In this document: piece after piece, positions 22,711 through 34,963 of the stretch
Layout: the number at the start of each line of letters is the position of its first letter
Numbering within the stretch: the stretch's first letter is position 1
Assembly (NCBI GenBank): GCA_027475525.1
Contig: JAMWFC010000051.1
Location: 248,001 to 312,000 of the forward strand
Direction of reading: 5' to 3'
DNA from: Macrolepiota albuminosa
Taxonomy: Eukaryota; Basidiomycota; Agaricomycetes; Agaricales; Agaricaceae
DNA length: 64,000 nt
The notes under the pieces: model-generated
What the model was told of the DNA's origin: nothing
Database searches by the model: none
What the model saw: only the letters and a program-made list of their open reading frames with translations
Program-made: the position numbers and the translations under genes

Positions 22711-24937
22711 CTAACCAATTTTGCCTTCCTGGAATGCCTTGCGTATGGGATTTTGACTGGGCGGGATGGCACCCGTCTTCTCCAAGCGGTCGAACAACAC
22801 GAACAACTTCTCCGCCTCACGTTCCTTTTCTTCATCCGTCATCTCCGGCAAATCTGGCTTTGGGTTAATGGTTGTTCCTGTAATCGGATTTATTGAAGCT
22901 GCGGCAGTACTGGGGGTATACGTGCTGGTCGTGGCACTTGGCACGGGAGGAGCACTAAGATCGGATTTATTGAAGCTGCGGCAGTACTGGGGGTATACGT
23001 GCTGGTCGTGGCACTTGGCACGGGAGGAGCACTAAGACTCCTTTGTTGTACAAGAATCCTGCTACATTTCCGTAGCCAACGAGAGCAGAGAGGACAGAGG
23101 CTACGACACGATGAGCACCAAATTAGAGTGAAAGAATGTCTCGATTTAACTTACCGTCGGAATCGCACATGGCGAACAACATCTCGCCAACCGAATCTTT
23201 CAATCGTGAGTGGTAAACGCTCGTCATAAGTCTGAGGCAACGGCCTAATAGGTCAGATTTTCCTTCAAGCGGCGACGAACGATCCATATCATCGGGGATA
23301 ACCAGCTGTCGCACGCGAACTCTGGATGCCTCGTCCGCAGCGCAGATTCTGGAGAGAAGTACGACCAGAGGAGAGAGCAGATCGTCAAGCGAGTTGTCAG
23401 CACATTCTTGCTTAGCGCGGTCGCGAACAGATGCATCGTCAACATCGACAACATCCGGAAAGAAATGCGCAAACGCGGTGTCGATTAGTTCATAAGTGCG
23501 TTGACAGATGCATCGTCAACATCGACAACATCCGGAAAGAAATGCGCAAACGCGGTGTCGATTAGTTCATAAGTGCGTTGACCACGTTCATCGAGGCCGT
23601 AGTATTAGATGGAGGAGAACGGGATAGGGACCGTCGACCAGCAGAGAGGACAGATAATGCACGATCCAAGGTACTGGGTTTTGGAGAAACTGGTGATGGC
23701 TGTGGAGAGTCATTACCGTTGCTCGAGCTAGATGCAGCAGCGGGCTGAGGCGTTTGGGATCGTGAGGAGTGTCTCGAGCTATTAGACACAGACACGCGAG
23801 GCGATGCGATAGCATTAGTGCCAAACCAAATAGGACGTAGTTCCGCCGAAACGGGTATCGTAATTAGTGTGTGTATAACATGAGTAAGAGGTGCAGCAAT
23901 AGGACTTGGAGAAGTGGGAGGTAGAGATGTGAAAACTCGAAGGGCTGGTGCCAAAAGACTGATGACACTCATAAGCTGGAAAGTAAGGCTGATTAAGGAG
24001 GAAAAAGCGTACTTATCCAATTTAGAACTCCAAAAATCGCCAATAACATGCGTTTGATCATCATTATTAGCTTCGGGGGTTTGTGGCTCCGTTCGAACCA
24101 TCTTGGGATAGTAAAGAAGAAGATTGAAAGCAAACTTGAGGATATCGGTCATGGCCTCTCGGGCCATCTTCCTTCCAGCTAGGATTCCGACCGTTAGAAG
24201 ATCCAGCTTTGAGCCGATTATTTCAATCGTGGTGTGCCCGTTGTATTTGTCTTCGACAAGTTTTCTGACGAACGAGGGACCTGAGACTGTAATGAGAAAG
24301 AGGATACGCGATAGGACAAAGATATGATCTGGTAAAGTAGTTTTCTGGAACGAAAAGTAAGAGAAAATCGTTTCAAACAGATTGACGCGTTACCTCAAGC
24401 ATGGAGATAGCGAGGACCCCTCCACCAACTCTTTCGTCCAATATCGTGGACCGAGCCTTCTCGATGAGAAATAATGCATTGGCAACGGACCTGAGTGCTT
24501 CACTTGAAGCTTCTGAGTCGTCCTTCAGAGATGAAGCAAGTTCCAGAAGAGTATTCAGATTATCAGGAGTCGCGATGAGTTCTGAACCAACTGGGTTCTT
24601 GCCGAGTTCCTTTACAGCCAACAACGCTTGGGCAGCGTCTGTTACCGAAGTGCATAAGATTGCACCAGTTTCAAGTCAGATAGTTGCGCACCTTTGTGCG
24701 AAAGAAATTTTGAACCATTCTTGATTGAGGCCGTTTTCAGATCTCGTAGAAGACTTTTTATAAGCTCCTTTCGGCTTGGATCATCAATCGCGAACGGTGG
24801 GGCTGGAAAAGTTTGGTAAACTTGCGAGAAGTCCAGCTACTGAACACACCATTGATGATTGAGTTAAGCACTGCCGCCACTTCCGACCTACTTGATGAGG
24901 CAGACAATGCTGTATATGACCGTAGAATGTCTGTCAT
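22711..24937 (-). CDS. RIC8: RIC8/synembryn, guanine nucleotide exchange factor for G-alpha
   Basis: Ric8 folds and activates heterotrimeric G-alpha subunits, supporting growth and mating signalling. The start is ATG 24937 (MTDILRSYTALS). Exons in order give PPFAIDDPSRKELIKSLL, DAAQALLAVKELGKNPVGS, ISMLEKTTLPDHIFVLSRI, KMAREAMTDILKFAFNLLLYY and a Ser-rich insert. The conserved armadillo-type C-terminus follows: LVIPDDMDRSSPLEGKSDLLG, SVGEMLFAMCDSD, VGYGNVAGFLYN and MTDEEKEREAEKLFVLFDRL, ending GKIG. Two 77-bp duplications interrupt it. At both, restoring one base repairs the frame, giving NVVQRTYELID at 23580 and NKGVLSAPP at about 23037. The gene is therefore probably intact in the organism. 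Confidence 0.92.
22883..23036. repeat. 77-bp direct tandem duplication (junction 15)
   Basis: Copy 22883-22959 is repeated exactly at 22960-23036 in RIC8. One base is missing at the outer edge, as judged from the protein frame. Confidence 0.95.
23427..23580. repeat. 77-bp direct tandem duplication (junction 16)
   Basis: Copy 23427-23503 is repeated exactly at 23504-23580 in RIC8. One base is missing at the outer edge. Confidence 0.95.
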
Positions 24938-25333
24938 CAGGATATCAGAAGTGGTAATTAGGGCTACGCTGCCCGCGATTATGAATGAGCAATTGGTAGG
25001 GTATAAGTAGAGTGGATGTTAACGTCGAGTTCCTGTCTGAGCGTCGGGGTCGTGAAGGATCGAAAGCAAGAAGTTAATTACAAGCTGGATAGCAACCATT
25101 CTTCGATTGACATACAATTCATTACAACGCCTTACAAAGCTACATGTCTCGCACGGCTAACGCCATTATTAAATAATAAAAATATCAGAAAATTCGTCAG
25201 TCCATTATTACCATGGGAATGGATGCGCCAGAACCATGCTGAGCCTGCGATTTGAAGACGATCAACGGCTTACAGGCACAAAGTAAAGAAATTCGACGGA
25301 TAAATAGTCATGGCACGTGAACACTATAGAACA
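24938..25333. other. Intergenic region between MED10 and RIC8
   Basis: About 400 bp between the 3' end of MED10 and the 5' end of RIC8, both on the minus strand. It must hold the RIC8 promoter; no element is identified. Confidence 0.6.
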
Positions 25334-25930
25334 CTATAGACCATTCGCACCATTTGCAACTGGTGGACAAGTACCATCGGGCCGAATTTGAGCTTGAAAG
25401 TACTCCTCAAGCTCCGGGAAATTCTGAACTAACGCTTCGTTGAGGTAGTTGCGATACGACTGTATAGAAAGACTGAATTGCTATCATGGCCTTGGCGGCA
25501 GAGAAACTGACATCTATTGCAGCAATCTTTCCATTCATGAACTGATTCTCGGTCGCGGCACGCTCAATGCGTTCTCGCGTTAACAACATCGGATTCCTAG
25601 AGTTGTCGACTTCAGTCAAGATCTGTAGGGGAATCATTGTCTTTATGTTCTGAGCCATGTCGTCGATCGTGCTGAGATGAGTCACCACTTCATTCCTGCA
25701 AATTGTTAGAAAATGCCTGAAATGAAAGACTCTACGTACACTCGAAGCCCTACCTGCTTTCCACCGCCGGGTTTATCCCTCTCTTTTGTGGAATCATTAA
25801 TGACTGTGGTGCCAAGGTTGTACAAAGCATTTGCAAGACCAAGAAGTTCCAGCTCTAAGTCGCCTTGCGAACCAGGAGGTGCCGGAGACTGAGAGGACCG
25901 TGGAGAATCCGGCGCAGGTGCAGGCGCCAT
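25334..25930 (-). CDS. MED10: Mediator complex subunit 10 (Nut2)
   Basis: A middle-module subunit of Mediator, which links activators to RNA polymerase II. The start is ATG 25930, giving the disordered MAPAPAPDSPRSSQSPAP. Exons are 25930-25740, 25695-25512 and 25459-25334, with introns of 44 and 52 nt. The joins restore QVGLRVNEVVTHLSTID and GKIAAIDSYRNYLNEALV. The family signature LTEVDNSRNPMLLTRERIERA is the region equivalent to the ..QGRNPQLYTKE.. segment of animal MED10. About 165 residues, normal for fungi. It shows no damage. It lies 98 bp beyond the end of the next minus-strand gene. Confidence 0.93.
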
Positions 25931-26028
25931 GATTGTTGACAAAGAGGCGCGAGCATGTTATTTGGCTTCTGTTTGGCGTCGCTGAATTATTTACGACTCA
26001 ATTCATTTTCCATTACATATTACAGCTT

Positions 26029-27192
26029 CTACTCGTCCACCATGGTCTTCAACTTGTTCAATTCCTGCTGAAGGATATGTTCGTACAACGGCACCTCGTT
26101 GAACAAGCCAAAGTCTTCTGCTAGTTTTTTGCATGCCTTGGCTCTCCCTACCCCCACCAAGCAAGCTATCAAGTTTCGAGCACGGATTCCTTCTGTTTTG
26201 CCAAGCTCCATTGTACTGGGATGGTCTCGATTGATGTTCAAGATCATCGAATCCATAACGTGAGCATGTCCAATCCCATTTATATTCTCTTCGTGCATCC
26301 GAACGAGTTGGAACAATGGCCCTCTCAATATCACTTCGTCTTCCTCAGGGAACTGAGATAGTTCTGCAACCGGGACTGCGCAAATTGTGGATACGACGTT
26401 TGATGGAAATCTTTCACGATAGAGTCGCAGTAATTCTGTTTCAAGTTCGAAAACGTGTATTCTCCACAGGAATAAATTACTCCGAGGCTGACGTCGGATT
26501 TCGCCTTCCGCAAACCTGAGTGCTACGTCCTGTTTCTTGCTTGTAGATATCAATGCTAGCGGGATTGACCAATAACGCTCCGGTATAGGCCTAGCCGCGA
26601 GCACTCTAAATGCCTCCAGTTGTTCGTTGGAGGTAGCTAAAGCACGATAGACGACGCCTTGAAAATTACTGGCATGAGGTGTGATAGAGACATAATTGAA
26701 GAGATCGATGTTCATTAATTCCACAAGGAAAACAGCGATGTTCAGTTCCTCCAGCTGTTGCGAATCTGTAGCTTCGTTCGTTCGAAGAATTGCGTCGACA
26801 ATTTGGAAGACCTTGTACCCAGAGTTCGAGGTATAGGATCGTATAGCACTGTAATCATCGTCGGGAAGCGATCCTATATTTCCGTCTCTCCATTCTCTCG
26901 GACTGGCCAAAAGGCGTTCTAACCCTCCTGTGTCATCTGCGGGCAGGGTATTACCCAATCGCCTCATTAGCAATGCCCTCAACCCTTCCATCAACAGTTC
27001 ATACTTAGTCCACTCTATTCGAACGTAGACGATTGAATTGCGGACCACAGCTAGACGTTCCGCCACGCCTTTTCCATGATAAAATGGTTCCGATCTTGGT
27101 CCTTTTGTGCTGATAGGACCCCAATCTGCGAATCTTTGCAGGCGATTGGTTCGATCAGGATAAATACTCTTCGGAGTGTTGTGTGTCTCCAT
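26029..27192 (-). CDS. Putative ADP-ribosyltransferase-fold protein, paralogue 1
   Basis: An intronless gene of 387 codons from ATG 27192 (METHNTPKS). I infer an R-S-E type ADP-ribosyltransferase, which moves ADP-ribose from NAD to a target. The ordered features are: a helical N-terminal part; IRSYTSNSGYKVFQIVDAIL at 118-136, like the Y-T..iN..Lr segment before the catalytic core; the first-strand Arg in VVYRA (R183); the ISTS motif (215-218) with following VALRFA; and the ExE loop in PEEDEVILRGPLFQLV (E284 and E286). There is no signal peptide or membrane segment. It is head-to-head with a clear paralogue at 28014-29183, and both keep all three motifs. Target and role are unknown. A catalytically inactive homologue is possible but the key residues are all present. 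Confidence 0.72.
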   Translation of the reverse strand: METHNTPKSIYPDRTNRLQRFADWGPISTKGPRSEPFYHGKGVAERLAVVRNSIVYVRIEWTKYELLMEGLRALLMRRLGNTLPADDTGGLERLLASPREWRDGNIGSLPDDDYSAIRSYTSNSGYKVFQIVDAILRTNEATDSQQLEELNIAVFLVELMNIDLFNYVSITPHASNFQGVVYRALATSNEQLEAFRVLAARPIPERYWSIPLALISTSKKQDVALRFAEGEIRRQPRSNLFLWRIHVFELETELLRLYRERFPSNVVSTICAVPVAELSQFPEEDEVILRGPLFQLVRMHEENINGIGHAHVMDSMILNINRDHPSTMELGKTEGIRARNLIACLVGVGRAKACKKLAEDFGLFNEVPLYEHILQQELNKLKTMVDE

Positions 27193-28013
27193 CGTTACGT
27201 CACGCCTTGACAAAGAACGATAGAGTTGTTAATTGCAGCTCAAGTCGCTTGACAAACGTGATCAGCCCCGAACGGCTTGTTTTTTCCCAGAGGCATTCAT
27301 TTACTCCTTGCAAGCACGTTTGAACTTCTTTTTTTCCGTTGTCGTGCGTGGAACGTGCCGGCAATACCATCCATCGATCACCTGTCACGGCATGCCCTTC
27401 AATTCTAGGGTAAATGGACGTTTACTTCTTGTACTCGTGGCAAGATCTTGTCCTTTGGGTGACTGCTTGTAAGCAACGTTTACGATATGCCTTCACTAGT
27501 TCTATCCCAAGATCGGCAACGACGATAATCTGAGAAGAAGTTCGGTATGCAGTTATTATGCAGTGGGTAAGTCTAGATAACCAACTTGACGTGATGGCCA
27601 TAAGGTATGAGATATGAACTTCGTGCTAATCATAATCTGGACTTCTTTGCCTGTCTCTCGTCTTCTCCTTCTCTGAATCTCAGTGCGGTGTTTTTGCCGA
27701 ACGACTTGTCAAGTTGTGAGGTCCAATGACAAATCTTGGTTACTAATGACGGGATGTTCGCTGAACCATATCAATGCGTTCTAATCTTTGCTCTAGGAAT
27801 AGTATACACATGTGCGTCAAGGACAGGTACAGTTCATCACTGACAATGGTGATAATGGAATGTTCCGATTATGAAGTTGACGTGGTTGTCGGCTTACGAG
27901 GACAGTCTCATCGTCAAAAGCATCCTTCATACTTAGTGATGGAACAAGTGGAACCTCTCTTCTCCATGGAGGTCTCCACAATTCCACAACGACCTCACCA
28001 AACTGTAGCCACC
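27193..28013. promoter_or_regulatory. Shared upstream region of the two ADP-ribosyltransferase-like genes
   Basis: About 820 bp between two divergent start codons. It must contain both promoters. An open frame continues upstream of 28014 to 27774 but shows no similarity to the paralogue, so I treat it as untranslated. Confidence 0.45.
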
Positions 28014-29183
28014 ATGGAATTATACACGCATCGCTTTGGTGACTGGGACTCAATGCAATATCTTTCTGTTTTTGGAAAGAATGGTTCTCCCCGTTCTCAA
28101 ACGTTCTATAACGGAGAAATTCTTTCAGCTCGGATGGCTGCTATACGCCAAGCCATTATATATATCCGAGAAAATTGGAAAGATTACCCAATTCTCATTG
28201 CGGACCTTCGCTCATATATTCAAGAACTCACTGTGGGAGCGGATGATCGAAATATCTCACCATATTTACCTCTCGTCCTTACCAGTGTTAAAGCATGGGA
28301 CAGAGAGCTGAACGCCATTCCCGATGACGAGAAATTGAGTGTCATCCGACTATACACTTCTCAAGCGGGATATAACCAGATTTTTCGCATCATAAATCAA
28401 GCCTTCAGGTCCGACAATGTGGTCGAGCAAGAAAGACGTGTACGCTGCGCCGTTTTCCTCATAGAACTTCTTAATATCGATCTCTTTAACTATACTCTCC
28501 GCACGCCTCGCGCGCACAGTTTCCAAGGTACTGTTTATCGTGGTGTTACTTTCTCCGATGACCAACTGCAAGACTTCGAAGACCTTGCAGCTCGGTCTGT
28601 TGCGGAGAGGTATTGGGGAATTCCTCTCGCGATGATGTCTGCAAGCACTAGCAGAGCGGTCGCTCTGAAACAATTTGCAGGCCTTGACAAAATGACGGAG
28701 GACACTGGTGAATATCACCCATTTCTATGGCGAATTCATGTCGTCAATCTCTCTCCTAAATACCTGAAGATCTATCGGGAGAGATTTCCTTCTAGCGTTG
28801 TTTCGACGATTTGTGCAGTTCCAATCAGGGAGCTATCTGACTTTACAAATGAAGATGAGGTATTATTACGGGGACCGTTTTTCCAGCTTATTTGCTTGCG
28901 GGAAGAAGTTCTTGAAGGACAAGAGATCGCGATCCAGGTCATGGACCTGGTGATGCTGAATGCCAACCGAGACCATCCGAGTACAATGGAGCTTAGTACG
29001 GAAGAGGGGGAGAAGGCGAGGCAACTCTTTGCCTGTCTGGTGGGGATGTGTAGGGCCGAAGTGTGTAAAGAGTTGGCCGAACTGTACAAGCTTACAGATG
29101 ACATTGTGCAGTACGAGGAGATGTATCGAGCTGGAGCAGCCAAGTTAACTAGCTTCGACCTCCAGGCAACTTCTCTGTTGTAA
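28014..29183 (+). CDS. Putative ADP-ribosyltransferase-fold protein, paralogue 2
   Basis: An intronless gene of 389 codons. ATG 28014 is chosen over the in-frame ATG 27774 because it sits in GCCACCATGG and gives a protein matching paralogue 1 in length. Shared blocks include FRIINQAF, NIDLFNY, ERYWGIPLA, FLWRIHV, YRERFPS.VVSTICAVP, NEDEVLLRGPFFQL and NRDHPSTMEL. The three R-S-E positions are R176 in TVYRG, S209-A-S211 in MMSASTS and E280-x-E282. The Gly after the first Arg makes VYRG closer to classical enzymes than paralogue 1. The pair arose by duplication and inversion and has diverged considerably, roughly half identical by eye. A role in stress, self/non-self response or effector function is speculation. 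Confidence 0.74.
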   Translation: MELYTHRFGDWDSMQYLSVFGKNGSPRSQTFYNGEILSARMAAIRQAIIYIRENWKDYPILIADLRSYIQELTVGADDRNISPYLPLVLTSVKAWDRELNAIPDDEKLSVIRLYTSQAGYNQIFRIINQAFRSDNVVEQERRVRCAVFLIELLNIDLFNYTLRTPRAHSFQGTVYRGVTFSDDQLQDFEDLAARSVAERYWGIPLAMMSASTSRAVALKQFAGLDKMTEDTGEYHPFLWRIHVVNLSPKYLKIYRERFPSSVVSTICAVPIRELSDFTNEDEVLLRGPFFQLICLREEVLEGQEIAIQVMDLVMLNANRDHPSTMELSTEEGEKARQLFACLVGMCRAEVCKELAELYKLTDDIVQYEEMYRAGAAKLTSFDLQATSLL

Positions 29184-29429
29184 ACACCTCACTTGATAGT
29201 CCGGAATCACTCCAGATCGGACTACTTTGTATGTAAAGTAACCTTAAACCCGTTGATCTCTACTTTTAAACGTTACCCGGTCTGTAAGACAATTCAATGG
29301 CCATGAACTAATTGATGATCACAGTAGCTAATGTATACAGAATTCGAAGGTCGCAGTGATGGAGGAAAGATTTAAGAAAGACTATAAAGCGGTTAGAACG
29401 AGAATGAAACTACGCTTGAACGTCACCTA

Positions 29430-30883
29430 CTAGCGTTCTCCAACGCTAAATCCTTGCCAATCTTGGTCGTCCCCTCTCCTATGACTCAACGACAATATAT
29501 ACTGACGAACGATCGCTGAACAACAGGTAGAACCCGTGGCCTCGTATGCTCTGACATAATGAGTGTAAACAATTCCTGAACCACAAAAGATCAGAAGGGG
29601 TGCATGGTAGAGATGCCCCCTCAAATAACGTGCGACATTTTCTCCTGCGGTGATGTTCAGGAGAGGATCATTGCTATTAGTGACTCGTTGGTTATCAGTT
29701 TCAAACCGAGCGGTGTCGGAGATGAAGCGAATGCTATCAGCACTGTCATTGCTTCTCAAAAAATCTGTCAAAAGCATTGAATCAGTCAAATGTGGTCAAA
29801 AATGCCAAGTCAGTCCCACCTTCGTTTTCCTCCATCCAATCTTTAAGCAAGGCTGTCGATGGGAACTCAAAGACGCGGACGCCAAGCTTTCTTGCAAATT
29901 GTACTTCCTCAGTGTTATTTTCGGGTCTATCGTCAACCCAAATTAACAGAGGGACCATCTTGTCATTTTTCAAATTTTTTGGAACGCGTTGTTCAGTCGC
30001 TAAAACAAAGTATAATCAGGCTTTAATGGAATGATGGATCTGACAGTTGTACCCATTGTTTGAAATTTCTGCACAGCATCCTCAAGTGAGTCATCACCGA
30101 CAAAACGCTCCAAGGTCGAAGCGGAAACCCCTCCAATATTGAACTCATCAAGACGCAGAAAGAGACGTCGGCGAGCTGCATCAGTCAACCGATTTCCAAA
30201 CCGATCCCTCCAATATTGAACTCATCAAGACGCAGAAAGAGACGTCGGCGAGCTGCATCAGTCAACCGATTTCCAAACCGATTCTCAAGGCATCCAGAAA
30301 TCGGTCCGTTTGAGCAAAGAAAACCTGAGTATAATCTGGTGAGAAATTCGTCATATAATCATTCGAGAATCGTAGAACTGACATTTCCACCGAAATAATC
30401 GCGCCAGAAGTCGGAGACATCGTCATTTCGTATCATACGAACATCAGGACGATCTGATTCTTTCACATTACTTGTGATTGAATGTCCTCGAATTAAAGCA
30501 GAAGAGGAAAAAGAGAAGAGGATAATAGTCAATTGATGGGAAAGTTGTTCCTCATCCCGATTGAGCTGCTGTATCACTCTCGAGGGAACCAAAAAGTCAA
30601 TAAAATTATCGAAAGAGGCACGCCGACGATTTGGACTGTATGCTGCTAGATGCTCCGTCGTGCGAATGAGTATATCCCCAAGTCCTACGAATGCATTTAG
30701 AAGTGAAGGTTCTAGATCAAAGTTTGCTGTGTTTTCCTGGAAAGAAACCATGATAGAATGAATGGTTGAGACGGTCCTCCTCATTTCCGAGAGAGTCTCC
30801 TTTTTCTCTCTCATCTGATCAATCCAGGTGGTAATTGTGACAGCCAGGGAGCAAAGAGAACGGACGGTGGATATAACATCCAT
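29430..30883 (-). CDS. MLKL-like helical N-terminus fused to a receiver-like (VDDRPENN) domain
   Basis: Start ATG 30883. Exon 1 (30883-30383) encodes about 165 residues of amphipathic helices beginning MDVISTVRSLCSLAVTIT. It includes FLVPSRVIQQLNRDEEQL, which resembles the brace end of the MLKL-type four-helix domain that in fungi, plants and animals triggers membrane damage and cell death. After a 58-nt intron come VFFAQTDRFLDAL and a short linker. A receiver-like fold follows: LLIWVDDRPENN (beta1 with paired Asp), RFISDTARF (beta3 Asp), AGENVARYLR and LLIFCGSG (beta4). The usual receiver Lys is not evident, so phosphorylation is doubtful. A 77-bp duplication at 30129 plus one missing base breaks the frame, repaired as DALR-x-RFGNRLTDAA. 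Function is inferred from domain shape only. Confidence 0.68.
30129..30282. repeat. 77-bp direct tandem duplication (junction 17)
   Basis: Copy 30129-30205 is repeated exactly at 30206-30282 inside the MLKL-like gene. One base is missing after 30282. Confidence 0.95.
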
Positions 30884-31240
30884 GGTGATTGTTGGAAGCT
30901 ATAGGCCAAGTGTGAAACTCTCTTAACTCCTGCTTGTACTGCGCATGCCGAACAATAAGATTGGATCAGTCATGCGCATAAGATTTAGTTTAGTACTGAC
31001 AACTTGATGTTGTCAGCCAATTGACAAACTCCATTCGACAACATCTCCAAGCCTAGGCACAGGGCTTCCATCACTCGTTACCCTCGTGGTTTACACAATC
31101 TGGACACGGTTGACTTATCTTTTCTTTGAATCACTGCAAGCCGAGTTGTTAGGGTGAAGTTGTGCGACGTGCCATGCGATCAGTCACGATGTTGACAGAG
31201 TCGAATAAGACTGTATTGTATTGTGACAATAGGTATCAGT
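30884..31240. other. Intergenic region upstream of the MLKL-like gene
   Basis: Non-coding sequence ending at the flank of a retroposon-like insertion. No element is assigned. Confidence 0.5.
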
Positions 31241-31952
31241 TCCGTGGTGGAATTATACTGTGATACAGTTCTTCTTCTTCTTCTTTTTTTTTTTTTGGTC
31301 GGCGTAAAGGCGAGCGCCGAAGGTGGTGAGCGTTTTCGGAGGCCTCTGCGTGCTCAAGAGTACCCACACCTTTCCCCTTCCAGATCGTATGCCGATCGCG
31401 GCACGGTGCTAGGGTTCTGGCAGATGCCGTGATGTGGTCAGCACGGTACACATCCTTGGGTAGCCCCTTCTTCCGTCTGCCTCCTTCCCCCCAGCTGCCC
31501 AAGTGAGTGCCAACGTGCTCTCTCACATTGCCAGTCGTTCTCACCGCGATTCCTTTTCTTCATAGTTTTTCGTTTTATTCATTGATCCCTCTTTTTTATC
31601 TTTCGTCTGCTCCATTAACCACCGGTGAGACCCCCTCCTTCTTCTACATGGCCACCCGGTGAGCCGGGCTCACCTCTCACCTTAGATATTTCGTCCTCTC
31701 TTACAAAAGCATATTCGCATTGCGCCATCCCCAGACGAAATATCTAAAGTAAGTTCGCGATGGGAAGGTCGCGTTGGTCTCTTGCTCACTTCTTCACGCT
31801 AGTATCTTTTAGTGTACTTCTATTCATAAAATCGTCAACCCTCCCTCCTCACACTGTATTGTAATTAGTAGCTAGTGGTCGCTTTTCGCCTCTATTTGTC
31901 AATTCACGTGGTCACGCAGTCCGTGGTGGAATTATACTGTAATACAGTTCTT
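31241..31952 (-). mobile_element. Possible short retroposon with flanking direct repeats and A-tail
   Basis: A roughly 33-bp sequence beginning TCCGTGGTGGAATTATACTG at 31241 recurs at 31920 with one mismatch. Each copy is followed by a long pyrimidine/T tract (31271-31296 and 31950-31969). On the minus strand this reads as about 650 bp ending in a poly(A)-like tail between two target-site duplications, as expected for a SINE-like or processed retroposon. The interior has no open frame of note and no tRNA-type B box that I can identify. The interior differs in composition from its neighbours. A miniature LTR element is the alternative, but the flanking repeats are very short for LTRs. Confidence 0.45.
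31682..31747. repeat. Perfect 14-bp inverted repeat with 38-bp loop
   Basis: TTAGATATTTCGTC at 31682-31695 is the exact reverse complement of 31734-31747. It lies inside the retroposon-like block and just after a 17-bp near-palindrome at about 31656-31672. It could be a structured RNA element of the insertion. Confidence 0.6.
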
Positions 31953-31969
31953 TTTTTTTTTTTTTTTTG

Positions 31970-32838
31970 GAGGAGCGTTAACTACTGTAACACAGAGCAC
32001 ACGTGACGGTCACGTGTATCTCGCTCGCGCGGTTCCCCAACAAGTGAGAAAAGAAAAGAAAGCACGGTTTTACACACTCTTAGGGTGCAATCCATCAACT
32101 TTGTGAGATTGTAGCAGTTTGGTTACCGGCTATGTAAATGACTGGCAGCTACAGAGCAGCTGAGCCTATCCACTTCTGCGGTAACAGGTCACTCATAGCT
32201 TAACTTTTGTTTTTCAAGTCAAATTTAGGGAAATCAATAAAAAAAAATTAGTTTGAGCTGTCCAAATGCATGGGTTTTGAGTACATGGCGAGGGACTGGC
32301 TAATTTTTTTTTTCTAGAACTTTGGGTTTGTCCCAGACATTGCACCATAGCCGAGATACAGTTCGTCCGTATATATCACTCATGTTCATACGTTTACTAC
32401 GTTAAGACCACTTGTCTAGTGTTTATTATTAGAAAATAGATCTAATAAACCTCTGTCACCTCGAGCATCTCTGGAGTCTGTTCTTTGCGACATCCATTCC
32501 ACAATAACCTGTTTTTTTTCCCATTCGAGAACAGATGTTCCGTGAATATTTTTGCGTGTATTACAATATTCTAGAGATGATTCCAAGCATAAATAAACTG
32601 AAAAGGCTGGCTTATAAGCTTTTACAGTCTGGAGGACGTTGGACTCGAAGGTTGACCTAAATATATCACTATCATGGATCATATCCCTCCGAGCCGATCA
32701 TAATTTTCTTCTGCCCCGTGACCAAAAAATCTTTATCGAGTCAATCACTGTTATATCGTTCTCGTCCTGGCTTTCCATCTCTCTTTTAAGCGATCCTTCT
32801 GTTCCCTACGTCCGTTTTTGCAAACTCCACGAAAATAT
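31970..32838. other. Intergenic region before arginyl-tRNA synthetase
   Basis: About 870 bp, AT-rich with several A- and T-runs; no supported gene. It contains the promoter of the downstream synthetase gene. Confidence 0.5.
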
Positions 32839-34825
<1,987 letters not shown>

Positions 34826-34963
34826 AGTCGGATTGTTCGGAGTTTTCTATTCAGGTTATGCGTAGAGTACCCTTCCGTTTGGTCTACTCTGTTCTCCTTT
34901 TACAACTAGACGATGTGATTTGATTAACTAATCTCGGCCATTTCTTTGCTTTCCTGAACAACG

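Noticed and set aside
27774..28013. Longer N-terminus for ART paralogue 2 from ATG 27774
   Set aside because: It has no counterpart in paralogue 1, and ATG 28014 has a near-perfect start context.
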